Below are positions 16,857-25,477 of a stretch of 57,962 bases of DNA, one piece after another. Each line of letters starts with the position of its first letter. Position 1 is the first letter of the stretch. Made by a program: the position numbers and the translations under genes. The notes beneath the pieces were generated by a model that did no database searches, was not told the DNA's origin, and worked only from the letters and a program-made list of their open reading frames with translations. The stretch comes from Sphingobium sp. (lineage in GTDB: Bacteria > Pseudomonadota > Alphaproteobacteria > Sphingomonadales > Sphingomonadaceae): the NCBI GenBank assembly GCA_003248935.1, contig QFQF01000019.1:1-57962 (forward strand), given 5' to 3'.

Positions 16857-18566
16857 ATGATGGCGCGCGCCACCGCGTCATCCGCGATGGCGGACATCGA
16901 CCGCCCCCTGCTGTGCGCGCCGCCTTTCCCCGGAGCGGATGCCGTGATGCTCGGCCGCCCGGTATCCGGCGGATCAACGCGCGTGTCGGACGATTTGGAC
17001 GCGTGTGTCGCGGCCATGCGATCAGCGCGCGTCGGAGGGACGTTCTGGGCCGCGCAGCCGTCCCTTGATCCCGACAGGACCATCGTCCTGCGGCCTTCGT
17101 CCGACGACGCCCTGCGCGCCATGCTGGCTCAGGCCGCGGATGAGGGGGTATCGGATCGGATCATGCTCTGGCTGCCCGAGGGGCAAGGGGCCGGAGCCGT
17201 TTCTGCTCCGGTGATCCAGGATCCTTGCGACCCCTGGCATGTCCTTGGGCATGCGACGGGATTATGGGTCGATGGCGAAAGCGATATCCGCGATCTGGCC
17301 CACGTTGCGCTGGTCCCGGTCAGGCGCTTCGATCACGGCGCCAATCCGATACTGGAAACGGCACAGGACGAGGCTGTCCGCTACGCGCTGCAACAGCGTT
17401 TGATAACCCAGATCGCCTATACCGAACCCTTTGACGGCCTGCCGAGCGATGCGCTGTCCACCATCGCGCTGCTGTCGCACTGGCGGACGCTGATCGATGC
17501 CAACCGGTCGATTGCCGGTGCTTTCGGCTTTGCGCACTGGAAGAAGGCGGCCGTTGAACCGCTGCTATGGGGAGGGAGCGAGCCGGTTCGTTTCCTCTCG
17601 CCGTCCAGGACCGCTCTCGATGCCATTCCGCCCGACCGCGCGATCGCCATCTGGAAAGCGCGCGTGCCGGACGACTTTCTGGATGCTGTCGAGGCGCGAT
17701 CCGGGGCGGTGCATGAGGTGGAGGACGGGTTCATCCGTTCGGCCGGGCTCGGCGCCAATTGCGTGCCGCCACTGTCCATCGTCGCGGACCGGATCGGGGT
17801 GCATTTCGATCCGTCCGGTCCAAGCGAACTGGAAAATATCCTGCAGCGGGGCGGGTTTACGCCTGAGATGCTTGCACGGGCGGAACGATTGCGCGTGCTG
17901 ATCGTCGAAACGGGCATCAGTAAATATGATGTCGGCGGCGAAGCGATGGAAAGACCCGGTGGCGCGCGGCGGCACATATTGGTGACCGGACAGGTCGAGG
18001 ATGATCGTTCGGTGTTGTTCGGCGGCGGTGCTGTCGCGGGCAATTTCGATCTTTTGCGGCGCGCCCGGGCGCAGGAGCCGGATGCCTATATCATCTACAA
18101 GCCGCATCCCGATGTGGAAGCGGGCCATCGCAAGGGGCGCGTGGCAGAGGCCGATGCGCTGGCCTATGCCGACCAAGTGGAGCGGGAGGCACCGATCTCC
18201 GCGCTACTCGACATGGTGGATGGCGTGCATGTGCTGACCTCGCTCGCCGGCTTCGAGGCATTGCTGCGTGGTAGGCAGGTCACCACCCATGGCGTCCCTT
18301 TCTACGCCGGTTGGGGACTTACGACCGATTTGGGGGATGTTCCGGTACGGAGGAGCGCCCAGCGCGACGTGAATGAGATGGTGGCGGCGGTTCTGATGCT
18401 CTATCCCCGTTATCTGGATCCGGTGACGTCGTTACCATGTCCGCCGGAAGTGCTTGTGCGTCGGCTCGTGGGGGGCGCGCGTAGGGAAAACAGGGTGATT
18501 GTCTCGTTAAGGCGTCTGCAAGGCCTTGTGAGGCAAAATCTGTCGAGAATGAGAATATGGACATGA
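16857..18566 (+). CDS. kpsC: Capsule beta-Kdo transferase KpsC, with only the C-terminal catalytic half recognisable
   Basis: KpsC extends the poly-beta-Kdo linker joining capsule to its lipid anchor. E. coli KpsC (about 675 residues) has two catalytic halves; this protein has 569. Residues about 260-530 match the C-terminal half well: VEDGFIRSAGLG, GQVEDDRS, YKPHPDVEAGHRKG and TSLAGFEALLRG...GVPFYAGWGLT. The connector is kept (YTEPFDGLP, LIDANRSIAGAFGFAHWKK). The first 185 residues keep none of the N-terminal motifs; DPWHVLGHATGLWVDGESD is a faint remnant. Start is the ATG at 16857, just after kdsA; the frame stays open into kdsA but that is not coding. It overlaps kpsS by 10 bases. Confidence 0.88.
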   Translation: MMARATASSAMADIDRPLLCAPPFPGADAVMLGRPVSGGSTRVSDDLDACVAAMRSARVGGTFWAAQPSLDPDRTIVLRPSSDDALRAMLAQAADEGVSDRIMLWLPEGQGAGAVSAPVIQDPCDPWHVLGHATGLWVDGESDIRDLAHVALVPVRRFDHGANPILETAQDEAVRYALQQRLITQIAYTEPFDGLPSDALSTIALLSHWRTLIDANRSIAGAFGFAHWKKAAVEPLLWGGSEPVRFLSPSRTALDAIPPDRAIAIWKARVPDDFLDAVEARSGAVHEVEDGFIRSAGLGANCVPPLSIVADRIGVHFDPSGPSELENILQRGGFTPEMLARAERLRVLIVETGISKYDVGGEAMERPGGARRHILVTGQVEDDRSVLFGGGAVAGNFDLLRRARAQEPDAYIIYKPHPDVEAGHRKGRVAEADALAYADQVEREAPISALLDMVDGVHVLTSLAGFEALLRGRQVTTHGVPFYAGWGLTTDLGDVPVRRSAQRDVNEMVAAVLMLYPRYLDPVTSLPCPPEVLVRRLVGGARRENRVIVSLRRLQGLVRQNLSRMRIWT

Positions 18567-19813
18567 AGCCGATCACCGTTCCCAGGCGCAATTTCCTGTT
18601 TCTTCAAGGTCCTGCAGGGCCGATCTTCTGGATGATCGGGCAGGAACTGATGGCGCGCGGCTGCGCTGTCCACCGGATCAACCTCAACGGTGGCGACCGC
18701 AAGGATTGGCCGGGAGAGGCCGTGGATTATCTCGGCCGATCATCGCGCTGGCCGTTGTTCATCGACCGCTATCTGCGCGATCACAAGATCACCGACCTTA
18801 TCCTGTTCGGCGATTGCCGCCCGATGCATCTGGCGGCGCGCGGCATGGCGAAGCTGCGCGGCGTCAACATCCATGTGCTGGAGGAGGGATATATCCGTCC
18901 CGACTGGATGACGTTCGAGCCGGACGGAGTGAACGGCCACTCGACCTTGTCGAAGGACGCCCGCTGGTTCCTGTCACAGGCCAAGACGCTGCCACCGCTT
19001 CCCGATCTACCGCCGGTTACAGCCAGCTTCCAGCGCCGTGCGCGGGACGGGCTGCATTACTATACCAACGTCGCGACGGGGCGCTTCCGCTTCCTGCTCT
19101 ACAAGTCGCATCGGCCGGAATCCCCGATTGTCGAGGGCGTGGGCTGGCTCAAGCGCTTTGCCTTGTCCCGGCGTCGTGCGCGCCAGACGGCCGAGGGGCT
19201 GCAAAAGATCGCAGGCAAGTCCTATTTCGTCCTGCCGTTGCAACTCAGTGCCGACTATCAGATCCGCATCCATTCGCCATTCGACAACATGCAGGCTGCG
19301 GCGATCTACGTGCTAGAAAGCTTCGCCCGCTATGCGCCGAAGGACAGCTATCTGGTGGTGAAGGAGCATCCGCTCGACAGCAGCTTCTTCAACTGGCGCG
19401 GCTTCGTTCTGGGGCAGGCGCGGCGCCTCGGCCTTCAGGACCGTATCCTGCACGTCGATGTCTGCGACCTGGCCGGTCTCTCGAAGAAGTCCCACGGCAT
19501 GGTATGCGTGAACAGCACCTCGGGCACATTGGCCCTCGCGCATGGCACGCCGGTTCTGGTGCTGGGCGAGGCGATCTACAATATCGCCGGCATGACGCAT
19601 GAAGGACATATCGACCAGTTCTGGGCGAAGCCGCAGGTACCCCGGCCGGAGGTCTTCGATGCCTTCAAACGGGTTCTCTATGCCAAATGCCTGATCCGTG
19701 GCGGCGTCGCCAGCCAGTCGGCGGTCGAGGCGCTGATCCAGGGGGTCATGCATCGGCTGTTCAACGACCCGATGCACGCGGCGCGCGCGGTGGAATTGCT
19801 GGACGTCGCCTAG
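18557..19813 (+). CDS. kpsS: Capsule Kdo transferase KpsS
   Basis: KpsS starts the poly-Kdo linker by adding the first Kdo to a lyso-phospholipid acceptor at the inner face of the membrane. The 418-residue protein shows FLQGPAGPIFWMIGQEL at the N-terminus, LFGDCRPMH, LEEGYIRPDW, the block LPLQLSADYQIRIHSPF, VKEHPLDSSFFNW and VNSTSGTLALAHGTPVLVLG, all typical of this family. Length is normal. It overlaps kpsC by 10 bases, so the two are translated together. It is the last gene of the Kdo operon and converges on the next glycosyltransferase gene with a 44-base gap. Confidence 0.93.
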   Translation: MDMKPITVPRRNFLFLQGPAGPIFWMIGQELMARGCAVHRINLNGGDRKDWPGEAVDYLGRSSRWPLFIDRYLRDHKITDLILFGDCRPMHLAARGMAKLRGVNIHVLEEGYIRPDWMTFEPDGVNGHSTLSKDARWFLSQAKTLPPLPDLPPVTASFQRRARDGLHYYTNVATGRFRFLLYKSHRPESPIVEGVGWLKRFALSRRRARQTAEGLQKIAGKSYFVLPLQLSADYQIRIHSPFDNMQAAAIYVLESFARYAPKDSYLVVKEHPLDSSFFNWRGFVLGQARRLGLQDRILHVDVCDLAGLSKKSHGMVCVNSTSGTLALAHGTPVLVLGEAIYNIAGMTHEGHIDQFWAKPQVPRPEVFDAFKRVLYAKCLIRGGVASQSAVEALIQGVMHRLFNDPMHAARAVELLDVA

Positions 19814-19857
19814 CCGCAACAGGGCGCGTTGGGCGTGCGGATGCCTCGCCCGCGTGA

Positions 19858-21024
19858 TCAGTCGAGGCTTGGGAGCCAGCCGTCGACGGTCGCGAAGTGA
19901 CCGGGCCAGTCCGGCATGTGATAAGCCGCCATCCTTGTCATCTGCTGAGACCGGTCGCTGCTATCGGCTGCGGCATAGCGCGCCACGGCCGACAGCCAGC
20001 CCGCCGTATCTTCCGGCGCCAGATAGTCGGGGATATCACCTGCCAGTTCCCGGAAAACCTTCAGGTCGCTTGCAATCACGGGGGTGCCGTGGCCGAGTGC
20101 CTCCACCAGCGGCATCCCGTACCCCTCCGCAAAGGACGGAAAGAGCAGGGCGCGTGCGCCTCGCAGCCAGCCGCCGAGTTCGGTGTCGGTGCAGCGCGGA
20201 AGCTCTGTCACGTGCCCCCGCAGGCCTTCGTCTCCGTCAAGCATGGCGAAGACGTCGTCCGCCTCCCATCCTCGCTGGCCGATGATCACCAGCCTGGGGG
20301 CGGCCGGCCCGTGTCGCGCGATCAGTTCCTTCCAGATCCGCAGGAGCAGCAGGTGATTCTTCCGTCCCTCGATAGTGCCGAGTACGACGAAATATGGTCC
20401 GGAAAGGGGCGGCTCTCCGGTCGGAGGGGGAAGTGGCGTGGCGCCCAGCCAGGCGGCGACCGTCGGCGGTATCGGCCGATCATGGGCGTCCGCATAGGCC
20501 TTAAGGATGTCGAGCGTGTCCTGCGAGTTGCCGATGATCCCGCTCGCGGTGCCGAGCATCAGGTCCAGCCGCTTCTCATGCTTCTCTCGCGAACCCGGAC
20601 GGCAATAGTCCGGGTGGGTGACCGGGATGAGGTCGTGCAGCATGAAAACCGGGCGAACCTGTGCCCGGCGGATCCAGTCGGAAAGGCCCGGCTGATCCAG
20701 CCCGGAATGTCCGATGTTGAGGTAGAGCCTGTTCCCGCCCGACCGGGGCACCAGCAGCCGAGGCAGGGAGCGCGGGACAAGGCGGATCACGTCCCGCCGG
20801 AAATGCGGCCGATCCGTCAGCAACAGATCGAACAGCGCATCGGATGCGCCCGGTGACAGAATGCGACGGAGCCTGCCCCACTGAACCACGGCCTGCGCGC
20901 GCCGATGGTACTGCGCGACATAGGCCAGACAGACGCGATCAATCCCCGTCGGCAGCCGCCCGCTCGAAACCCGCCAGATGAGGCGGCTTACATCGATAAG
21001 GAGGTCTCGGTGGTCGTCACGCAT
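19858..21024 (-). CDS. Glycosyltransferase family 4 protein
   Basis: A 388-residue GT-B glycosyltransferase, cytoplasmic, probably adding one sugar of the polysaccharide repeat. Visible landmarks are LPTGIDRVCLAYV near the start (a pattern of the RfaB/GT4 type with a polymer-linked clade), VFMLHDLIPVTHPDYC, VVLGTIEGRKNHLLLL and the donor-binding segment FAEGYGMPLVEALGHGTPV with VIASD. No membrane segments are obvious. It is alone on the minus strand between kpsS and the wza operon, so it has its own promoter within or near the 182 bases before wza. The sugar cannot be told. Confidence 0.88.
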   Translation of the reverse strand: MRDDHRDLLIDVSRLIWRVSSGRLPTGIDRVCLAYVAQYHRRAQAVVQWGRLRRILSPGASDALFDLLLTDRPHFRRDVIRLVPRSLPRLLVPRSGGNRLYLNIGHSGLDQPGLSDWIRRAQVRPVFMLHDLIPVTHPDYCRPGSREKHEKRLDLMLGTASGIIGNSQDTLDILKAYADAHDRPIPPTVAAWLGATPLPPPTGEPPLSGPYFVVLGTIEGRKNHLLLLRIWKELIARHGPAAPRLVIIGQRGWEADDVFAMLDGDEGLRGHVTELPRCTDTELGGWLRGARALLFPSFAEGYGMPLVEALGHGTPVIASDLKVFRELAGDIPDYLAPEDTAGWLSAVARYAAADSSDRSQQMTRMAAYHMPDWPGHFATVDGWLPSLD

Positions 21025-21090
21025 GATGGACTGTGCAGAAGGACATGAGCGGACATCGCGCTAGGAGAGGCGTGAAGTCAAAGCAAGCGG

Positions 21091-21107
21091 GAACGGTCCT
21101 GCCGTTC
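21091..21107. promoter_or_regulatory. Inverted repeat upstream of wza
   Basis: GAACGG-N5-CCGTTC (21091-21107) is a 6-bp inverted repeat in the divergent region between the GT4 gene and wza. A second short repeat, TTCCG-N4-CGGAA (21174-21187), lies just before the wza start. Either could be an operator for the export operon. No regulator is identified. Confidence 0.35.
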
Positions 21108-21206
21108 GGCTTCGACAAGGTGTACCGTCAACGACCTGCCGCACATTGGGCCATAATTTCCACCGCCGACTTGTTCCGCTGACGGAATTCGCCAAGGATG
21201 ATCTGC

Positions 21207-21986
21207 ATGAAGCACTTATTCCCCGTCATCGTGCCGCACAGAAAAGTGGCAGCGTTCGCCGCTCCCTTGCTCCTCGCCGCCTGCGCATCCCTTCCCGGTG
21301 CGGGCGTTGATGCGCCGGGCGTTGGCATGGCGCTGTCCGATGCGCGGGAACTGCCTGCACCCTACGGCAAGGACGCGTTTTCGGACGACCGGCCGTATCG
21401 CGTGGGCCCCTATGATACGTTGCGGATCGACGTGCTGGGCGTACCGGAACTGAGCCAGCGGCAGGCGCAGGCGGATGCGGGCGGGCGGATCACCTTCCCC
21501 CTGATCGGCATAGTCGAAGCGGGGGGGCAGACGCTGAGCGAACTTTCCCAGACGCTGGAGGCGCTGCTGGAGGAGAAATATGTCCGTCATCCGGTCGTTA
21601 CCGTGGACCTTGTCCAGGCCGCGAGCCAGACGGTGACGATCGACGGCGCGGTGAACGCGCCGGGCATATATCCGGTCGTGGGCAAGATGACGCTGATGCG
21701 GGCGATCGCCGGAGCGAAAGGCGCGACCGCATCGGCGCGGATGCAGCGCGCGACGATCTTTCGTGACGTGGATAACCAGAAGATGGCCGGTGTCTACAAC
21801 CTGCTCGCCATCTATCGCGGGAATTATGTCGATCCGGAGGTCTTCGCCGGCGACATGATCGTCGTGGGCAATGTGGAGGCCAAGCGTATCTTCAAGGGAG
21901 TTGGAGGGCATAATGCGGCACGCGGGGGTGCGGGCGCTTCGTCCCCGGCGGCGCCCCTGATCGTCTCGTTCGAGGGAGACAAATGA
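21207..21986 (+). CDS. Polysaccharide export outer-membrane lipoprotein (Wza/OPX family)
   Basis: A 259-residue outer-membrane polysaccharide export lipoprotein. The signal peptide ends in the lipobox LLAAC with Cys26, and the body has the Poly_export domain (YRVGPYDTLRIDVLGVPELS, ITFPLIGIVEAGG) and a following SLBB domain (TIDGAVNAPGIYPVVGKMTLMRAIA). I prefer the ATG at 21207, with AAGGA eight bases ahead, over the one at 21198. It is short, lacking the C-terminal barrel-forming extension of E. coli Wza, as usual in GumB/ExoF-type exporters. It lies 48 bases before the Wzc-like gene, so the two form the export pair. Confidence 0.92.
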   Translation: MKHLFPVIVPHRKVAAFAAPLLLAACASLPGAGVDAPGVGMALSDARELPAPYGKDAFSDDRPYRVGPYDTLRIDVLGVPELSQRQAQADAGGRITFPLIGIVEAGGQTLSELSQTLEALLEEKYVRHPVVTVDLVQAASQTVTIDGAVNAPGIYPVVGKMTLMRAIAGAKGATASARMQRATIFRDVDNQKMAGVYNLLAIYRGNYVDPEVFAGDMIVVGNVEAKRIFKGVGGHNAARGGAGASSPAAPLIVSFEGDK

Positions 21987-22034
21987 TCGGGGAGGCGTCT
22001 ATAGGGATCGTTCATTCCCTATGAAGAAGACGTG

Positions 22035-24197
22035 ATGCACGCACCCGGCACGGCCGACCGATACCAGACTGCCCGGGGGCAGGGGCGCAGGCGCAGCGGC
22101 ATTGGCCGTACGCTCGCGCGCGCTCTGGTGCGGGCAGGAAAAGCGGTTGGGCGGTGGCGGACCATCATCGTGTCGATCATTGCGACGGCGCTCGTGCTGG
22201 GCGTGATCGCCACGCTCCTGATGACGACCGAGTTCACGGCATCTGCGCGCATTCAGGTGAATGGTCCGGGTGATATCGCGACCGGCGGCGCCGTGGACGC
22301 GGCCGACGATCAGCCCGTCGCCGGTCCTCGGGCCCTCGATCGCGATGCCTACACGACGCAATATGTACTGCTTCAGGCACGTTCGATCGCGGTTCGCGTG
22401 GCGCGCGGCATGCGGCTTGCGCAGAATGACGGCTTCTTCGCCGCGCATGGCGTCCTGCCTCCTGGCGGGGGACAGCCACCACGCCTTTCCCCGGCTCAGA
22501 TGCGCGAGCGCGAACGGCTGGCCGTCGAACTGCTGAGCGATCACGTCGCGATCGTCCCCGGCAAGGGATCATCCCTTATTGATATCCGCTATACCAGCCG
22601 GTCGCCCGCCTGGTCGGCCAGTATCGTCAACCAGTGGGTGCGCCAGTTCGTCGACTCGAGTGTCGAGCGGCGCTTCGCCGCCACCGCGGGGCCGCGCAAG
22701 TTCCTGGAGGATCGCCTCGCCGATCTGCGCGGAAAGATCGAACAGGCGGAACGCAACGCTACTCTCTATGCCTCGGCCGCCGGGATCGTGCCGCTGGATG
22801 CGTCCCGTGACGATGGCGGTATCGGACGGACGCTGGCATCGACTGACTTCGAGGCGTTGAACGATGCCTATCACAAGGCGATGGCGCAGCGCGCTGCGGC
22901 AAAGAGCCAGTTGACGGCCGGAGAGGCCGGGACCGAAACGCAGGCCGCGAGCAACCCGGTGCTGGCCTCGTTGCGCGCCCGCCGTGCGGAGGTCGACGCC
23001 GACTATGCGCGCCTGTCGGTTCAGTTCAAGCCGGCCTATCCGGCGCTGATGGCGCTCGCGCAGGAGCGCAAGGCGCTGGACGAGGGGATCGCGAAGGAGG
23101 AACGGCGCGCCCGCGCGGCCTTGCAGTCGGATTATGCCGACGCCCAGCATCTGGAAAAGAGCCTGCGCGACGAGGTCGGCGACCTGCGCACGCGCCTGGA
23201 TCGGCAAAGCTATTCCTCCATTCAATACAATGTCTTCCGGCGTGAGGCGGAAACCGATCGGCAGCTTTATGATGGCTACCTTCAGCGCTACAAGCAGTTG
23301 AGCGTCGCCAATGTGGGCCCCGCCGACATTTCTGTCGTGGACCTTGCCGACGTCCCGTCGAAGCCGTCCTCGCCGCGCCTGATCCGCAATCTGGCGTTGG
23401 CCCTGCTTGCCGGGCTGATCGTGGCGGCCGTTGTGACGCTCGTTCTCGAACGGAGTGACGAAAGTCTGCGGAATCCGGGCGAAGTGCCTGAACTGTTCGG
23501 CGTTCCGTTGCTGGGGACGACGCGCGACCTGACCGTCGACAATGCGCGCGAGCAACTGACCGAACCCGGATCGCCCTTGTCCGAGGCGTTTCTGAAGATC
23601 GCTACCAAGCTCGGTGCGACGACCGGCCATGGCATGCCGCGCTCGATGATGCTGACCAGCACACGGCAGGAGGAAGGGAAGACCACCAGCACGCTCGCCT
23701 TTGCATTCATGCTGGCGCGATCGGGGAAGAAGGTTGCGATCGTCGATGCGGACATGCGCAATCCGTCGCTCTACGCGTCCCTTGATGCGCATAACGATGC
23801 GGGGCTCAGCACGTTTCTCGCCGGGCAGCAGGACGATTGGCGTGCGCTGATGCAAATGCTTCAGCCGAGCGGCATAGCGTTCCTGACGGCAGGACCGATG
23901 CCACCGGGTGCGGCGGAACTGCTCAACAGCGACCGGCTGGCGCTGCTGGTGACGCAACTCACGGAAAGCTTCGACCATGTCATCGTCGATGCGCCGCCCA
24001 TGCTTGATCTGGCCGACGCGCCGCTGATCGGGCGCGCGGTCGAAGGGGCGGTCTTCGTCGTGAGCGTTGAAGGACCGGGGATAAGGGCTATCCGCGCGGC
24101 GACGACGCGGCTGGCCGACTCCGGCGTCTGTATCCTCGGCGGGATCGTCACCAAGGTGGATGAGCAGAATCGCAATTACCGGTATGACACGCTGTAA
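22035..24197 (+). CDS. Polysaccharide co-polymerase with tyrosine kinase domain (Wzc/GumC family)
   Basis: A 720-residue inner-membrane protein controlling polymer length and export. A first membrane helix (about 46-66, IIVSIIATALVLGVIATLL) is followed by a long periplasmic coiled-coil region, a second helix (about 455-475) and a cytoplasmic BY-kinase domain. The kinase has Walker A STRQEEGKTTST, Walker A' KVAIVDADMRNPS and Walker B HVIVDAPP. The C-terminal tyrosine tail is minimal (NRNYRYDTL, two Tyr). A GTG one codon earlier is an alternative start. Its stop overlaps the start of the next gene (TAATG), and wza is upstream, so this is an export operon. A kinase-bearing form is typical of Wzx/Wzy capsules, not ABC ones. 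Confidence 0.92.
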   Translation: MHAPGTADRYQTARGQGRRRSGIGRTLARALVRAGKAVGRWRTIIVSIIATALVLGVIATLLMTTEFTASARIQVNGPGDIATGGAVDAADDQPVAGPRALDRDAYTTQYVLLQARSIAVRVARGMRLAQNDGFFAAHGVLPPGGGQPPRLSPAQMRERERLAVELLSDHVAIVPGKGSSLIDIRYTSRSPAWSASIVNQWVRQFVDSSVERRFAATAGPRKFLEDRLADLRGKIEQAERNATLYASAAGIVPLDASRDDGGIGRTLASTDFEALNDAYHKAMAQRAAAKSQLTAGEAGTETQAASNPVLASLRARRAEVDADYARLSVQFKPAYPALMALAQERKALDEGIAKEERRARAALQSDYADAQHLEKSLRDEVGDLRTRLDRQSYSSIQYNVFRREAETDRQLYDGYLQRYKQLSVANVGPADISVVDLADVPSKPSSPRLIRNLALALLAGLIVAAVVTLVLERSDESLRNPGEVPELFGVPLLGTTRDLTVDNAREQLTEPGSPLSEAFLKIATKLGATTGHGMPRSMMLTSTRQEEGKTTSTLAFAFMLARSGKKVAIVDADMRNPSLYASLDAHNDAGLSTFLAGQQDDWRALMQMLQPSGIAFLTAGPMPPGAAELLNSDRLALLVTQLTESFDHVIVDAPPMLDLADAPLIGRAVEGAVFVVSVEGPGIRAIRAATTRLADSGVCILGGIVTKVDEQNRNYRYDTL

Positions 24198-25336
24198 TGC
24201 CGTTGAAGCCTGTCGACATCATGATGCTGATCGCCATCATTCTGTGCGCGCTGGCCGTGCTGTATCCGTTCTTCATCTATCCGATGATATTGCGCCTGTT
24301 GCCGTTCCGTCCGGTACAGCGCGCCGGACCGGGCAGAGTCCCTTCCGTCTCTCTGTTGTTCTGCGCCTATAACGAAAGCGCGGCCATGCCGGAGAAGATC
24401 GCCAATCTTGAGGCTTTGAAGATACAGCATCCCGACCTTCAGATTCTCGCCTTCGATGACGGCTCGTCGGACGATACGGCGCAGCAACTCGCTGCCCGGC
24501 CCGACCTTCTCACCCTCGTTCGCGGTGATCGGTCGGGCAAGGCGCATGGCATGAAGCGGCTCGCTGCGATGGCGACTGGGGATGTGCTGGTGTTCACCGA
24601 TGCGAACGTGACGCTGCAACTGGACGCCGTCGCCAATCTGCTTGCTTATTATTCAGACCAAGATGTGGGCGGCGTGCTCGGTTCGCTTCATTATGTCCGG
24701 GATGAGAGCAGCGCCACCGCATCCGTCGGGCAATTCTACTGGCTGATCGAGGAGCGGCTGAAGGATCTTGAATCGCGCAGCGGGAATGTGATGGGCGCTG
24801 ACGGATCGATCTTCTCGATCCGCCGGTCGCTTTATCCTTCCTTTCCCGACACGGTCCTGGACGATCTGACGGTGTCCATGGCCGTGGTGTTCGCCGGACG
24901 GCGGCTCATCAAGGTTCAGGATGTCGTCGCGTTCGAGCGGCTCGTGTCTGCCAGGGGGGACGAGTATCGGCGCAAGGTGCGGATAGCGGCGCGTGCGTGG
25001 CACACCCATCGCTACCTTCGGCCGCAATTGCGGCGCATGGGCTGGATGGACCGGTTCAAATATGGCTCGCGCAAGATGGTGCGCTGGTTCGGTGGCCTGT
25101 TCCTGATCGCCGGAGGTGTCCTGACGCTTGGTCTGTTGTGGGGTATCTATCCGCGTGTCGCGGCACTGTGCCTCGCGCTCGTGATTGTCGGAAGTTTTGT
25201 GGGCATCAGGTCGCGCAGCGGCCCGTTCGCGAAGGTGATGGACATCATCCTCGCTTATATCGCGACACTTCAGGGGCTGCTCCAGGCTATGCGCGGCCGC
25301 ACCTTCGCGGTGTGGAATCCGGCCAAGTCGCGCTAG
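24197..25336 (+). CDS. Membrane-bound glycosyltransferase family 2 protein
   Basis: A 379-residue GT-A glycosyltransferase with membrane anchors at both ends (residues 8-31 and two helices after about 305). The catalytic domain has LLFCAYNES, FDDGSSDDT (86-94) and TDANVTL, where DAN stands in place of the usual DxD metal motif. A DDLTVSMAVVFAGRR segment carries the likely catalytic aspartates. It starts in the stop codon of the Wzc gene (1-base overlap) and is translated with it. It may build or extend the lipid-linked repeat. Specificity is not readable. Confidence 0.9.
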   Translation: MPLKPVDIMMLIAIILCALAVLYPFFIYPMILRLLPFRPVQRAGPGRVPSVSLLFCAYNESAAMPEKIANLEALKIQHPDLQILAFDDGSSDDTAQQLAARPDLLTLVRGDRSGKAHGMKRLAAMATGDVLVFTDANVTLQLDAVANLLAYYSDQDVGGVLGSLHYVRDESSATASVGQFYWLIEERLKDLESRSGNVMGADGSIFSIRRSLYPSFPDTVLDDLTVSMAVVFAGRRLIKVQDVVAFERLVSARGDEYRRKVRIAARAWHTHRYLRPQLRRMGWMDRFKYGSRKMVRWFGGLFLIAGGVLTLGLLWGIYPRVAALCLALVIVGSFVGIRSRSGPFAKVMDIILAYIATLQGLLQAMRGRTFAVWNPAKSR

Positions 25337-25477
25337 GCAGCGGTCGCGGGATGCCGCCGGTTCCCGCCTGTCCCTTTACGGCGCAGCGGGGTATTGGGTG
25401 TACGGATGGCGCGTGATCGCCCCTCGCTTTGGGCGGAGACTATTGTATAGCGCGACTGGATTCGGCCGGAGACGAGA

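Noticed and set aside
22569..23978. A 469-codon frame on the minus strand opposite the Wzc gene
   Set aside because: Antisense shadow. The plus-strand protein has full Wzc motifs over the same bases.
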